Below, piece by piece: positions 24,836 to 33,961 of a DNA stretch of 64,000 nt. Source of the DNA: Pyrinomonas methylaliphatogenes (GTDB lineage: Bacteria; Acidobacteriota; Blastocatellia; Pyrinomonadales; Pyrinomonadaceae); NCBI RefSeq assembly GCF_000820845.2, contig NZ_CBXV010000005.1, forward strand, positions 186,001 through 250,000. Direction: 5' to 3'. The first letter of the stretch is position 1. The number at the start of each line of letters is the position of its first letter. The notes under the pieces were generated by a model that saw nothing but the letters and a program-made list of their open reading frames with translations, was not told the origin of the DNA and searched no databases. Both the position numbers and the translations under genes were made by a program.

Positions 24836-27800
24836 TTACGGGATTGTTGGATTGGCGCGTTTCGGCGAGACGTTCGATGTCGAACCGTTGCGCCGAAAAT
24901 CGCGCGCGTTGTCGTTCGTATCGGCACCATCGGGGCTGCGTATGAGATCATTGGTCGCGCCGCTCGTGAACGCGAAGATCGCCCCTTCGCCGTAAGAGTT
25001 GAACGGCGCGGCGGGCGGCGAGCTGCCGCCTTGATAAGCGAAACCATCGAGTTTCGTGCCGCCGATTTCGATCTTGATGGCGCCGGTCGTTCCGTTCAGG
25101 TCCAGATTGCCCGCGCCCGCGTTGTAATCAGCCGCGACGCCGAAAGTCTCCGCGCCGTTGACGACGAGGAAGTAGCTGCGCGGTCCGATGATGACCGTGC
25201 CGCTGCCGACGCTGCCGGGAAGCTGCACGGTCGCAGGCGCGTTGCCCGCGCCGCTCGATCGGAAGGTGATCGTCAAACCGCTGATGTCGAGCGGTTGGTC
25301 CGTCTTGTTGAGCAGTTCGATGAAATCGTTCCGCGTTTCAGCGGTCGAAGAAGAGAACGCGACCAACGCTTCGTTGATGACGATTTGGCCTGGAGCAGGA
25401 ACCGCTGGGCCAGCAGCGCGCACCGTCAGCGCGGACGAGTCCTCGAGCACCGCGCCGTCGTCCGGGCGAGTGTAACGCGCGACGACGTTCACGCTTCCGA
25501 CGCGATCTGCGCGCACAGTGATGGTGTCGGCGGTTTGCGCGATGACGGTCGCGACGCCCGCCGGTTGCGCGTCGCGCAGACTGAAATCGAACGCGATGCC
25601 GGGAACTTCGCGCCCTTGCGCGTCGCGCGCCGTCGCCGTGAAGGTGACGCTGTTGCCGATGCCGACTGTCGCCGCGTCGGGGTTGAGATCGACGCTGGCG
25701 ACCACAGGGGTGATCGTCAAAGTCGCTACCGCCTCTTGACCGCCCGCACGCGCGCGAATCGTCACCGTGCCAGCAGCGAGCGCCGTCGCGGTCGTGCTCG
25801 GACCAGCGGTCGGCGCGAGATCCGCTCGATTTGCGTCGCTCGCGCTCCAGATGAACGAGACATTCGAAAGCTCTCTCTCCGCGCCGTTCGCGACCGTGAA
25901 AGCGCGCGCCATGAAAGTCGCGCTTTGGCCGGTGCGTGCGGAAGCGGAAGCAGGGATGATTTCGATGCGCGCGATCGGCGGTGAGCCGAAAGGCGTCCCA
26001 TCAGCGCGCGTGCCCGGCGAAAAGAGGCGGCCTTGCGCGTTGACCGCATTAGCGTGCGCGGTGAGTTCGCCGCCTGCCGAATCGATGCTCGCATCGGGCG
26101 AGCGCGTGAGCGATTGATCGGATGGCGCGACTGGCCCACCGCTCGACCCGTAGCTTTGCGAAGCGACCGTCACGTCTGCGCCGCCAACTCGCAAGCGGAC
26201 GTGCACCGCATCGCCGCCGTCGTTCAAGCCGAGCGAGTTAGCCGTGAAGATGAGCGCGCCGCCGAAAGCCGGATCGTTCCTCGGCGCTGCGCCGCCGCCA
26301 AAGATCACCGCGGCGCGTCCGGCATCGAGCCGCGTGTTCGCCGGGAAAGTGAAGCGCGTGGCGGTTGAATCGGAGATCGTGACGTTCGAGATGTCGACCG
26401 GCTCGCTCGACGCGTTCACAAGTTCGATGAATTCGTCATCGGCGCTGTTGCGCGTGCCGTCGCGGTTCGCATCGCCTTCGATGTTGCGCGTCGCCGGATC
26501 GTCGGGTGGAACGTCGGCCAGAATCTCGTTGATGACGAGCGGAAGACGGACTTCGAGCGTCGCTTCGTCCGAGATTGTGCCGCCCATACCATCGGGCGCG
26601 CTCACGCGCACTTTCACGCGCCCGACACCGACGCCGCGCGCCTCGCCTTGCGTGTTCGCCGTCGCAATCTCGGCATCGGTGGTGGACCAGTCGAAACGCA
26701 CGCCGGTGATCTCTTCGCCCCGTTCATTGAAAGCGCGCGCCGCGAACTGCCGAACGTTTCCGCGATTGACGCTCGCTTGTTTCGGTTCGATCTCGAGACG
26801 TGTGACGCGCGGCGGAGCGGGCGCGACCGAGACCGTCGCTGCGCGCGTGATGGTCGTCGCGCCATCGCTTGCCGTGAGCGCGAGTTGCGCCGTCCCAGCG
26901 CGAAGCGCGCGCACGGTGGCCGTCGCTTCCGCCCCGACGACGTTGACCGCGGTGACGGTCGCGATCGCGTCATCGCTCGATGCGAAAGCGAAACTGGCGC
27001 GTTCGAAGGGGCGTCCGTACTGGTCCAGCGCGCGCGCCGTCAAAGTCGCCGTCTGCCCTTCGACGAGGGCGAGCGCGGGTGGTTCGAGGCTCACGCTCGC
27101 TAGGCTCGCGGCGCGCGCGATGAAGAACGAACCGTCGGCGCGCGTGCCGGGCGAAAAGCGCCTTCCCGCCGCTCCTTGCGCCGAAAGGTGGCGCACGAAC
27201 GCGCCCGCGATATCGGGCGAGCGCGTGACCGATTGGTTGATGCCGCTTCCGGCGAAATCATCCTGCGGCGTGCCGTAGGCGAACTCGTCGATGATGGCGC
27301 CGGTTGCGTCGCGCACGGTGATGAGCGCGCCGCTGTTGTTGAGCGACAGGTTGCCCGCAGATGCGGCGACGACTTGCGCGCCGCCGAAGGCAGGGTTGCG
27401 CGCATCGAAATTGCCGCCGCCGAAGACGACGATGGCATCGCCCGCCGCGAGTTGCGTCCCAGCGGCGAACACGTGGCGCACGCTCGCCCGCGCGTCGCCA
27501 GCGGCGCGCACTTCTACGGTCCAATTGCTCAGATCGAGCGCGTCGCCCGACGCGTTGACGAGTTCGATGAATTCGTCATCGCTGCCGCTGCGCACGCCGT
27601 CGCGATTGGCGTCGCCTAGCGCGCCATCCGGCGGATCGAAAAGCACTTCGTTGATGACGAGCGCGGATCGTCTCGCGCCGGAGAAGGTGATGGTCGCGCG
27701 GTTGCTATTTCGCCCGTCGGCAACGATTTCCACCGTCGCTGGTCCAGCGGGTCGCGCGTCGAGCGCGACGTTTATCTGGTCCAATCCGGGAAGGCTTGGG

Positions 27801-29512
27801 ACGGGAACGAGGGTCTCGATCGGCGCGGGCCGTCCGTTCAAGAGGACGGCGAACGATCCGGCGCGTCGCACGCCGGTCGCAAATATCGCCAGCCGCCGCG
27901 TCATCGGTCCGAAGGGGGAGCGCAAGAAGGTATCGGCATCGAGCGCGATCGCTTCGCCACTCCGATCCGTGAACAGGGCGGGAAGCGTGCGGATGATGTT
28001 TGCCATGACGCGCGTTTGAAAGCCGTCTGGATTGGTGACGACGATCTCTGCCGGACCGATCTCGGTTTCGGCGGGCACGTGAAAGTTCACCTGCGTCGGC
28101 GAGACGTAAAAGAGCTGCGCCGGTCGCCCGTTGACCGTGACGGTCACGCCGCCTAAGTTCAACGGGAAAGATCCGTCCGGTTGGCGTTGCGCTTGCAGGG
28201 CGTCGAAAGCGAAATTGTTCCCGGTGGCGATGGCGATGGAATCCGGCGCGAGCAGATTGACTGGACCGCTGCCGAGCAGCGGCGCGCTCGTGATCGTTGC
28301 ATCGGTCGAAAAGGGCGGGCGCGCCGGAAGCGTGGCCGTGTAGATTTCGCTGTTATTCGCCAACGCAGCATCGGACACTGGACCGGAGAGGAGGCGCGCG
28401 AAATTGAAAGCGATGATGGTGCCGTCATCGCTCAGAGATGAAATGACTTCGGCGGCGGCGCCGGACGGCGCGCGCGTGACGGGGAACGCGCTTCGCGTCG
28501 GAAGGTCATAGACGTAGAGCTCCACGCTCCCATCCGAATTGAATCCGCCGAAGTTGCGCCGCGTCGCGAAAGCGATGCGCGATCCATCGCCGCTGATGGT
28601 CGCATTGAACGGGACATCGTTTTGGCGTGCGGTCAAAGAGGTGATCTGGCGCGTCAATCGATTGCGCCCGTCGAAAAGAAAGACTTGCGTCGCGCTGCCC
28701 ATTCGAGCTTCATAGACCATGCGCCGCCCGTCGTCGCTGATGGCGCGTCCGCGCGTGAGCGCGAGCCCTTCGAGGTTGGCGGCGATCGTCTCTTCTTCGC
28801 CGCTGGCGAGATCACGAAGCACGAGATCGCATGCCGCGGCGCTCGTGCCTTGCGGGGCGAGATCGCGCACGTAGGCGAGATGCGATCCGTCGCCGCTCAA
28901 TTTCGGTTCGAGCGAGCCGCGGACGCCCGCCGTGTTTGTTAGCTGCGAGAGGCTTTGCGTCGCCGCGTCGTAGATGAAGATCTCGAAGTTCATGTCCGGA
29001 TTTTGGCCGGTCAGATCGCGGTTGGAATAAAAAGCGATGAGCCGCCCGTCGTCCGAGATTGAAGGGGCGAAACAGCCTTCTTGCGTGCGGCGCGAAACGT
29101 CTGTTGGCGATGTGTGGGTGATTTGGCGAAGTTGTGAACCGTCAAATAGAAAGATCTCCAGATTGCGATCCCTGTTTTGGCCCAGCGGATCATCAGCGGT
29201 CGAAAATGCCACGCGCCGCCCGTCCTCTGAAACCGCCGGAGTGAAAGCGCGCGTGGCGGCTATCTGACTGAAGGCGCCGTTCGCGCGTATGACGCGAAAA
29301 CTTGGCGGACCGCCAGCGCCAGCGATATCCGCGGACGATTCGAAGACGATCGTCTTCCCGTCACCGCTCAACGTCGGGTTGAGGTTGAGAGCCGTTTCCG
29401 GAGTCGAAGTGACGCGCCGTATCGCGATCTCGGTTTTGAACTCCAAAGTTGGCGTCTGTTGGAAGCTGGCCCACAATAGGACAAAGATGAGGAAAGGTCC
29501 GATGTGAGGCAT
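24836..29512 (-). CDS. Giant secreted protein: beta-propeller, TIGR03437-like, three lamin-tail and several Ig-like domains
   Basis: 1558 residues from ATG 29512 (AAAGGAG upstream), with signal peptide MPHIGPFLIFVLLWASFQQ. Residues about 40-430 are TolB/PD40-like propeller blades (NPTLSGDGKTIVFES, PSISDDGRLIAFYSNRD). A TIGR03437-like segment follows (VTVNGRPAQLFYVSPTQVNF). Three lamin-tail (LTD) domains begin LVINEVLFDPPDG, LVINEILADVPPDD and IVINEALVAFSS; the first two carry an EF-hand-like GDANRDG loop. Between them are bacterial Ig-like (Big_2) domains (LEIEPKQASVNRGNVRQFAARA). Probably a cell-surface adhesin-like or matrix protein. It sits alone on its strand. Confidence 0.85.
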   Translation of the reverse strand: MPHIGPFLIFVLLWASFQQTPTLEFKTEIAIRRVTSTPETALNLNPTLSGDGKTIVFESSADIAGAGGPPSFRVIRANGAFSQIAATRAFTPAVSEDGRRVAFSTADDPLGQNRDRNLEIFLFDGSQLRQITHTSPTDVSRRTQEGCFAPSISDDGRLIAFYSNRDLTGQNPDMNFEIFIYDAATQSLSQLTNTAGVRGSLEPKLSGDGSHLAYVRDLAPQGTSAAACDLVLRDLASGEEETIAANLEGLALTRGRAISDDGRRMVYEARMGSATQVFLFDGRNRLTRQITSLTARQNDVPFNATISGDGSRIAFATRRNFGGFNSDGSVELYVYDLPTRSAFPVTRAPSGAAAEVISSLSDDGTIIAFNFARLLSGPVSDAALANNSEIYTATLPARPPFSTDATITSAPLLGSGPVNLLAPDSIAIATGNNFAFDALQAQRQPDGSFPLNLGGVTVTVNGRPAQLFYVSPTQVNFHVPAETEIGPAEIVVTNPDGFQTRVMANIIRTLPALFTDRSGEAIALDADTFLRSPFGPMTRRLAIFATGVRRAGSFAVLLNGRPAPIETLVPVPSLPGLDQINVALDARPAGPATVEIVADGRNSNRATITFSGARRSALVINEVLFDPPDGALGDANRDGVRSGSDDEFIELVNASGDALDLSNWTVEVRAAGDARASVRHVFAAGTQLAAGDAIVVFGGGNFDARNPAFGGAQVVAASAGNLSLNNSGALITVRDATGAIIDEFAYGTPQDDFAGSGINQSVTRSPDIAGAFVRHLSAQGAAGRRFSPGTRADGSFFIARAASLASVSLEPPALALVEGQTATLTARALDQYGRPFERASFAFASSDDAIATVTAVNVVGAEATATVRALRAGTAQLALTASDGATTITRAATVSVAPAPPRVTRLEIEPKQASVNRGNVRQFAARAFNERGEEITGVRFDWSTTDAEIATANTQGEARGVGVGRVKVRVSAPDGMGGTISDEATLEVRLPLVINEILADVPPDDPATRNIEGDANRDGTRNSADDEFIELVNASSEPVDISNVTISDSTATRFTFPANTRLDAGRAAVIFGGGAAPRNDPAFGGALIFTANSLGLNDGGDAVHVRLRVGGADVTVASQSYGSSGGPVAPSDQSLTRSPDASIDSAGGELTAHANAVNAQGRLFSPGTRADGTPFGSPPIARIEIIPASASARTGQSATFMARAFTVANGAERELSNVSFIWSASDANRADLAPTAGPSTTATALAAGTVTIRARAGGQEAVATLTITPVVASVDLNPDAATVGIGNSVTFTATARDAQGREVPGIAFDFSLRDAQPAGVATVIAQTADTITVRADRVGSVNVVARYTRPDDGAVLEDSSALTVRAAGPAVPAPGQIVINEALVAFSSSTAETRNDFIELLNKTDQPLDISGLTITFRSSGAGNAPATVQLPGSVGSGTVIIGPRSYFLVVNGAETFGVAADYNAGAGNLDLNGTTGAIKIEIGGTKLDGFAYQGGSSPPAAPFNSYGEGAIFAFTSGATNDLIRSPDGADTNDNARDFRRNGSTSNVSPKRANPTIP

Positions 29513-29516
29513 GGAC

Positions 29517-29617
29517 TGATCTCCTTTCGACCCATGGCGGAAGGCGATACCCGACCCGGGCTTCGGCGAGTGTCGCCTGCTGATCCCCTTTCGACTCGTA
29601 GCGCGGAAGGCGATGCC
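29517..29617. repeat. Two-copy direct repeat, about 35 bp, 64-bp period, at a gene 5' end
   Basis: Copies at 29517-29551 and 29581-29617 (second with a 2-bp insertion) share tgatc-cctttcgac and gcggaaggcgat-cc. The first copy contains the ribosome-binding site of the giant secreted protein. Confidence 0.85.
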
Positions 29618-29750
29618 TTGCGCTCTCCGGTGAAGATGCGCCGCCCATTCTAGCTCTTTTTCGCGCGAAGGCAAGAGACTTCTGCCGCGGAAAAGGAGGA
29701 TGGCTGCTTGTTGTTTAGAGCGGGCCTAAGCGCTGGGTGGTGGAAAATGA

Positions 29751-29780
29751 TAAGGGGTGCAAAACGTTTTGCACCCCTTA
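29751..29780. terminator. Perfect 30-bp palindrome, likely terminator
   Basis: Arms taaggggtgcaaaac / gttttgcacccctta, downstream of the 84-codon gene; on the minus strand it is followed by TCATTTT. It may act in both directions. Confidence 0.65.
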
Positions 29781-29818
29781 ACGGTTCCGAATGGATGATT
29801 GCACGGAAAGAATAGTCG

Positions 29819-30073
29819 TTATGCCGCGTAACGGTCATCCAGAGTTTCGGCGAAAACGCGCCGGCCATTCAAGGCATCGTCGATGATCTCGCGCACTGCG
29901 GCTACGTCCGGATTGACGTCCATCCGATCGCAGGCGCGCAGATGACGAAGGATCCCTTCCGTCGCGATTTCGCGCGCGACTCCGGTTAGCTTGGCATAAC
30001 GACGGGCTTGGATATGATCTATCTTCTTCAATCGCTCTTCGAGCGAGATAGCAGTTGCTGCACCGATGCTCAT
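29819..30073 (-). CDS. Small conserved-looking protein (84 residues), possible regulator or antitoxin
   Basis: Starts at ATG 30073 with AAGGAG upstream; the longer 168-codon frame is not supported. Mostly helical and charged (SLEERLKKIDHIQARRYAKL, REIIDDALNGRRVFAETLDD). The ATG overlaps the stop of an upstream 66-codon frame (ATGA), an arrangement frequent in toxin-antitoxin pairs, but neither protein matches a family I recognise. A terminator palindrome follows 40 bp downstream. Confidence 0.6.
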   Translation of the reverse strand: MSIGAATAISLEERLKKIDHIQARRYAKLTGVAREIATEGILRHLRACDRMDVNPDVAAVREIIDDALNGRRVFAETLDDRYAA

Positions 30074-30270
30074 TTTTGCTCCTTCCTCAAGAGTTTGAGT
30101 TCTGCCGCTTCTAAGAAGCGGCGATGGTCTAGATCTTCGAGATAAAGATAGATGCATGAAATCCGCTTCGGGATGTGTTTCCGTTGCGATTCCACAAAAA
30201 ATCGCGCAATCCGACCGCACATTGGGGATTGGAAGCGCACCCAGATGTTTCGGGGGATTGCAGAAAACAC
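30070..30270 (-). CDS. Short frame (66 residues) coupled to the 84-residue gene, unknown
   Basis: Ends with KEQK and a TGA overlapping the next ATG. Contains ARFFVESQRKHIPKRISCIY and LEDLDHRRFLEAAELKLLRK, basic and helical. No good ribosome-binding site for its own ATG. It is kept because of the overlap; it may be a truncated gene. Confidence 0.35.
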   Translation of the reverse strand: MFSAIPRNIWVRFQSPMCGRIARFFVESQRKHIPKRISCIYLYLEDLDHRRFLEAAELKLLRKEQK

Positions 30271-30273
30271 TAA

Positions 30274-30510
30274 ATGCTAGCAGAAAGTCGGCGAAAATGC
30301 TAGAGGAAAAAGCCTCTTTTTTCACCCGACCCCCTCCTTGAGGTGGGCTAAGTTATTGGTGGTTTGAGATTTTTCCCTTTGCCGGCGGGGCGGGAGGGTA
30401 ATTTGTCTAGGTTCAAAACAATTCCCGCTCGCTTTGGTGTTGGCGTGATTCGGTCTATTGATGTGCTTAGGTGAGGAGATGTTCGAGGGAAGCTCGGTAT
30501 CGCGCGAATT
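30274..30510. other. Intergenic stretch between the HU terminator and the 66-codon frame
   Basis: No gene or RNA recognised; moderately AT-rich, with a polypyrimidine stretch around 30325-30340. Confidence 0.5.
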
Positions 30511-30556
30511 AGCGCGCCATTCTCCCTCGATTCGCTCCGAGGGAGGATGGCGCGCT
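30511..30556 (-). terminator. Terminator of the HU gene
   Basis: 19-bp arms (30511-30529 and 30538-30556) with one mismatch and an 8-nt loop, starting 17 bp after the HU stop codon. The U-tract on the minus strand is poor. Confidence 0.65.
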
Positions 30557-30572
30557 TTATGTGTTGTTCGTC

Positions 30573-30881
30573 CTATTTTTTCGGCACCACGGCGTCTTTC
30601 ATCGCCTTGCCGATACGAAACTTAAGCGTCGTCTTGGCAGGGATGTGGATCGGCTCACCGGTCTGCGGGTTCCGCCCTTCGCGCGCCTTGCGTTGCGACA
30701 GGACGAGTTTGCCGAATCCCGGCAGAACGAATTCGCCGCTGCGCTTGACCTCGCGCGTCGCCAAGTCGGCCAACTCTTGGAAGAAGGCCTTCGCCTCGGC
30801 GCGCTTCATCTCGAACTTCTCGGCGAAGTGGTTGATGATCTCGGATTGAGTCATGCGCTTCTTAGCTGCTTTGGTCGCCAT
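30573..30881 (-). CDS. hup: HU-family DNA-binding protein
   Basis: 102 residues with the full HU/IHF fold: helices QSEIINHFAEKFEMKRAEAKAFFQEL, then the signature GFGKLVLSQRKAREGRNPQTGEPIHIPAKTT with the Arg-rich beta arm and the Pro that intercalates DNA, ending FRIGKAMKDAV. A short Lys/Ala N-terminal extension (MATKAAKKR) precedes it. Nucleoid architecture. Single gene with its own terminator. Confidence 0.95.
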   Translation of the reverse strand: MATKAAKKRMTQSEIINHFAEKFEMKRAEAKAFFQELADLATREVKRSGEFVLPGFGKLVLSQRKAREGRNPQTGEPIHIPAKTTLKFRIGKAMKDAVVPKK

Positions 30882-31071
30882 CTTTGGTCTTCTTTACCTC
30901 CAGTGGATTCGTAAAGTTTCAGAGTAAAACTTGCGAGAAGGACATATACCATAAGGGAGGCTCGCGCGTCTCGGAAAAACGTGCAAAAAAGCCGAAAATT
31001 TGCAAAAAAATCTCTCCGCCCTGTCGATCGGGGAGCAGCCCCGGGCTTCGTCCGGCCAATTCACGCAAAGG

Positions 31072-31237
31072 GGATCGAAAACGACCTTCACTGTCGCCGG
31101 TAAGCGGATTGGGTTTCTCAAAGTGGGGCGGGGCGCGGCGCAGGATCGAAAACGACCTTTGCCGTCGCCGGTAGACGGAAGATAACAAGCTCTCGCGCGC
31201 CCTCTGCGAGATTGAAAATGACCCTTGCTGTCGATAG
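31072..31237. repeat. Three-copy degenerate tandem repeat, 66-71-bp period
   Basis: Copies at 31072-31107, 31143-31178 and 31209-31237; the first two share ggatcgaaaacgacctt and gtcgccggta, the third is more diverged (agattgaaaatgacccttgc). Located in the divergent HU/XapX gap (30882-31428), where no gene is visible. Confidence 0.85.
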
Positions 31238-31428
31238 GGCGATCTTCGAGCTTACCGGCCTCATGACGTGGCGTTTGATCTGATATACTGCTCTTGCGTG
31301 CGCTTTGCCTCATTGGGAAGCGTGGGGCGCGTGTGCGGCGTGTGGGCGATGGCCGATCCTTGCCCCTGCGCGTCGCGACGGCGTTAGGGTAGTTTGCGCG
31401 CTCGCTTGAAGGAGAGTCAAATTCGAAT

Positions 31429-31662
31429 ATGATCAAGATGATCATCGCACTGGTTATCGGATTTCTGATCGGGGCTGCATGTCGCTGGTTCGATATTCCC
31501 GTTCCGGCGCCGCCGCAACTTCTCGGCGTCTTCCTGATCATGTCGATTACGGTCGGCTATTTGCTCACCGATAAGTTCATCGCTGCGCGTGCGGCGGCCA
31601 GATCGGCCATGCGGGGCGCAGATCGGATCGAGCTCTCGACGAAAGAGCATAATAGGAACTGA
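31429..31662 (+). CDS. XapX-domain small membrane protein
   Basis: 77 residues, two membrane spans (about 3-20 and 31-46) separated by the conserved IPVPAPPQLLGVFLI motif of the XapX (DUF1427) family. GAAGGAGAG lies upstream. Function unknown in the family. The basic C-terminal tail (AARAAARSAMRGADR) would be cytoplasmic. Confidence 0.85.
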   Translation: MIKMIIALVIGFLIGAACRWFDIPVPAPPQLLGVFLIMSITVGYLLTDKFIAARAAARSAMRGADRIELSTKEHNRN

Positions 31663-31704
31663 TCGCAGTTCATCGCCATTGGCGCGGGCTTTCAATCGGG
31701 CATC

Positions 31705-33054
31705 TCAAGCGCCCAACCAGGAAGCGAGCGCGGAGTCTCGGGTGATGATAGTCTGATTGCGTTCTGGCCCGGTTGAGATGAGGCCGATCGGGACGCCGAC
31801 TTCATCTTCGAGGAAGGCGATATATTGCCGGGCCCTTTCGGGCAACTCTTCCCAGTTGGTTACGCCGAGCGTGGACGTTTGCCAACCCGGAAGCGTCGTA
31901 TAGATCGGTTCGACGCGCCGCAGATCCTGTGCGACGGCGGGGAAGGAGTCGAGTTCGCGGCCATCGAGTCTGTATCCGATGCACACTTTGATCTTATCGA
32001 GCGCATCGAGGACGTCGAGTTTCGTCAGAGCGATGGTCGTAAATCCGTTGATCTCTGCGGCGTAACGGGTAGCGAAAGCGTCGAACCAGCCGCACCGACG
32101 CGGGCGCCCCGTCGAGGCTCCGTATTCGCGCCCTCTTTCACGGATCAGGTTGCCGATCGCCATCTCTTCGCCCACCATCTCGGTGGGGAAAGGGCCTTCG
32201 CCGACGCGCGTCGTGTAAGTTCGAACGATGCCGAGCACGCCCGTAATGCGATGTGGCGCTAGGCCCGAACCGATGCATGCGCCACCTGCTGTCGTGCTCG
32301 ACGATGTGACGAAAGGATAGGTCCCGTGATCGACGTCGAGCAGCGTCGCCTGTGCGCCTTCGAGCAGAATCGAACGCCCTTCGCGCGCGGCGCGATTAAG
32401 GAAGGCGGTCGTATCGGTGACAAATGGCGCCAGATGTTGCACGGCGCGCCAAGTCTCTTCGAAGACTTGATCGGCGCTCATCGCTTGGCGGCCATATGCG
32501 ACGATGATGCGGTTCGCATCTTCGAGGTTGCGCTCGATGCGCGCGCGCAGCACCTCTGGATTCAAGGCATCGGCGGTGCGTATGCCGCGCCGCCCGGCTT
32601 TGTCCTCATAGGCTGGCCCGATGCCGCGCAGCGTCGTCCCGACCCGTTCATTACCGAGCCGCTCTTCACTCGTGTGGTCCAACACGCGGTGGTACGGGAG
32701 GATCAGATGAGCCCTGGAGCTGACGAGAACCCTTTCAGGCGTCACCTTCAACCCTTGAGCGCGCAGCCTTTCGGCCTCTTCGAAGAAGGCTTGCGGATCG
32801 ATGACCATCCCGTTGCCCAGCACGCAGGTTTTATCGGGATGGACGATCCCCGAAGGCAGAAGGTGGAGGACGTATGAGCGCGATCCGATCTGAACCGAAT
32901 GACCGGCGTTATGGCCGCCCTGGTAGCGGACGACGATGTCGAAACGCTCGGCCAGCAGATCTACTATTTTGCCTTTCCCTTCGTCGCCCCATTGGGCGCC
33001 GACGACGACGATGATGCGCGATCCGTTTTCGGGAGGGCGAGCGGCTCTTTTCAT
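31705..33054 (-). CDS. purA: Adenylosuccinate synthetase
   Basis: 449 residues. GTP-dependent joining of IMP and aspartate in AMP synthesis. Signatures: VVGAQWGDEGKGKIVDLLAE (P-loop) near residue 20, QGGHNAGHSV, GIGPAYEDKAGRRGIR, TYPFVTSSSTTAGGACIGSGL and STGRPRRCGWFD. The first 13 residues are an extension (MKRAARPPENGSR). Its ATG directly follows the stop of the Cys-cluster gene. Confidence 0.97.
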   Translation of the reverse strand: MKRAARPPENGSRIIVVVGAQWGDEGKGKIVDLLAERFDIVVRYQGGHNAGHSVQIGSRSYVLHLLPSGIVHPDKTCVLGNGMVIDPQAFFEEAERLRAQGLKVTPERVLVSSRAHLILPYHRVLDHTSEERLGNERVGTTLRGIGPAYEDKAGRRGIRTADALNPEVLRARIERNLEDANRIIVAYGRQAMSADQVFEETWRAVQHLAPFVTDTTAFLNRAAREGRSILLEGAQATLLDVDHGTYPFVTSSSTTAGGACIGSGLAPHRITGVLGIVRTYTTRVGEGPFPTEMVGEEMAIGNLIRERGREYGASTGRPRRCGWFDAFATRYAAEINGFTTIALTKLDVLDALDKIKVCIGYRLDGRELDSFPAVAQDLRRVEPIYTTLPGWQTSTLGVTNWEELPERARQYIAFLEDEVGVPIGLISTGPERNQTIITRDSALASWLGA

Positions 33055-33390
33055 CTATGACTCCAAAGAAGATCTATTCATCAGTTCGACTTGGACCGGA
33101 CGTTCGACGAAGTGGTAGCTACATCTGCCGCGCACTTCCTCTAAGTCGCGCCAATCGATCGGGAACAGGCGGCATTGGTTGGGCCGATCGCTGTAGATCC
33201 CGCAGCTTGTCGTCCCATCCGCATGGCGGCGCAAGAAGGGACATTTGAAAAGGATCTCGCAGCATGCGCCACAACGATTGCATTCGCCGCGCCGACCGCT
33301 CGTCCGCGGAAATGGGCGTTGACGAATCGGCGCAACTTGCCTTGAGCTTGACGCGCGCGGAATTTCGCATCCCCGATGGCGCGCAACCAT
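33055..33390 (-). CDS. YkgJ-family cysteine cluster protein
   Basis: The family motif CNRCGACCEILFKCPFL followed by CGIYSDRPNQCRLFPID and a final Cys (GRCSYHF) gives the zinc- or iron-sulphur-binding pattern of YkgJ/UPF0153 proteins. The start is uncertain: ATG 33390 gives 111 residues; ATG 33450 and an earlier start at 33573 are in frame. Directly precedes purA with no gap, so co-translated. Function unknown. Confidence 0.78.
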   Translation of the reverse strand: MVARHRGCEIPRASSSRQVAPIRQRPFPRTSGRRGECNRCGACCEILFKCPFLRRHADGTTSCGIYSDRPNQCRLFPIDWRDLEEVRGRCSYHFVERPVQVELMNRSSLES

Positions 33391-33582
33391 TTTACTGCGA
33401 CCGGCCTCATTTCGAGGGCGCCGTGCGATGAGCGAATCCGTCCTTCTCATAAGCTTTAGCGCGCCTGGCGATACCGCGGGCACATCCGCGCGGCACGCGC
33501 TTGCCGGTCCGCGTCGCGCTCGGATGTCGCGTAACAAAGCTGTGGCGTGGACGGTTTGCCGATCCCACGCCACATGACGACT

Positions 33583-33924
33583 TTAGGTGTTGGCCGGTGC
33601 TAGGTGTTTTTCGATCAGACGTGATATCGCCTCTTTCGAGACTGCGCCGACGACGCGCTCCTCCTCCTTGCCGTTCTTGAAGAGGATCAACGTCGGGATG
33701 CCCTTGATGCCGTAACGATGCGGCGTGTTGGGATTATCGTCCACATTCATCTTGACGACCTTCGCGCTGCCCGCGTATTTTTCCGCGATAGCGTCGATCG
33801 TCGGGGCGAGCATCCGGCACGGCGCGCACCACTCAGCCCAAAAATCGACCAATACGGGTTTATCTGATTGCAGAACGTCCTTTTCGAAGCTGCTATCGGT
33901 TACCTCTGTCACGTGGTCGCCCAT
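33583..33924 (-). CDS. trxA: Thioredoxin
   Basis: 113 residues with the thioredoxin fold: [20 protein letters not shown], the active site WCAPC (Ala where E. coli has Gly), the buried Asp in VDFWAEW, and the cis-Pro in [14 protein letters not shown]. Disulphide reductase of the cytoplasm. AGGAGAGAG precedes the ATG. Confidence 0.94.
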   Translation of the reverse strand: MGDHVTEVTDSSFEKDVLQSDKPVLVDFWAEWCAPCRMLAPTIDAIAEKYAGSAKVVKMNVDDNPNTPHRYGIKGIPTLILFKNGKEEERVVGAVSKEAISRLIEKHLAPANT

Positions 33925-33961
33925 GATTGCTCTCTCCTAGATCAAATTATTCAGATTAACC

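Noticed and set aside
24796-25047. N-terminal extension of the second Crp/Fnr regulator
   Set aside because: Arg-rich, antisense-like sequence overlapping the 3' end of the giant gene; ATG 24795 has CAGGAG.
25031-27619. Long plus-strand frames opposite the giant gene
   Set aside because: Arg/Ala-rich products of GC-rich antisense DNA without starts, ribosome sites or family motifs.
29513-29674. N-terminal extension of the giant secreted protein
   Set aside because: The extension is translated repeat DNA and precedes a clear signal peptide with a ribosome-binding site.
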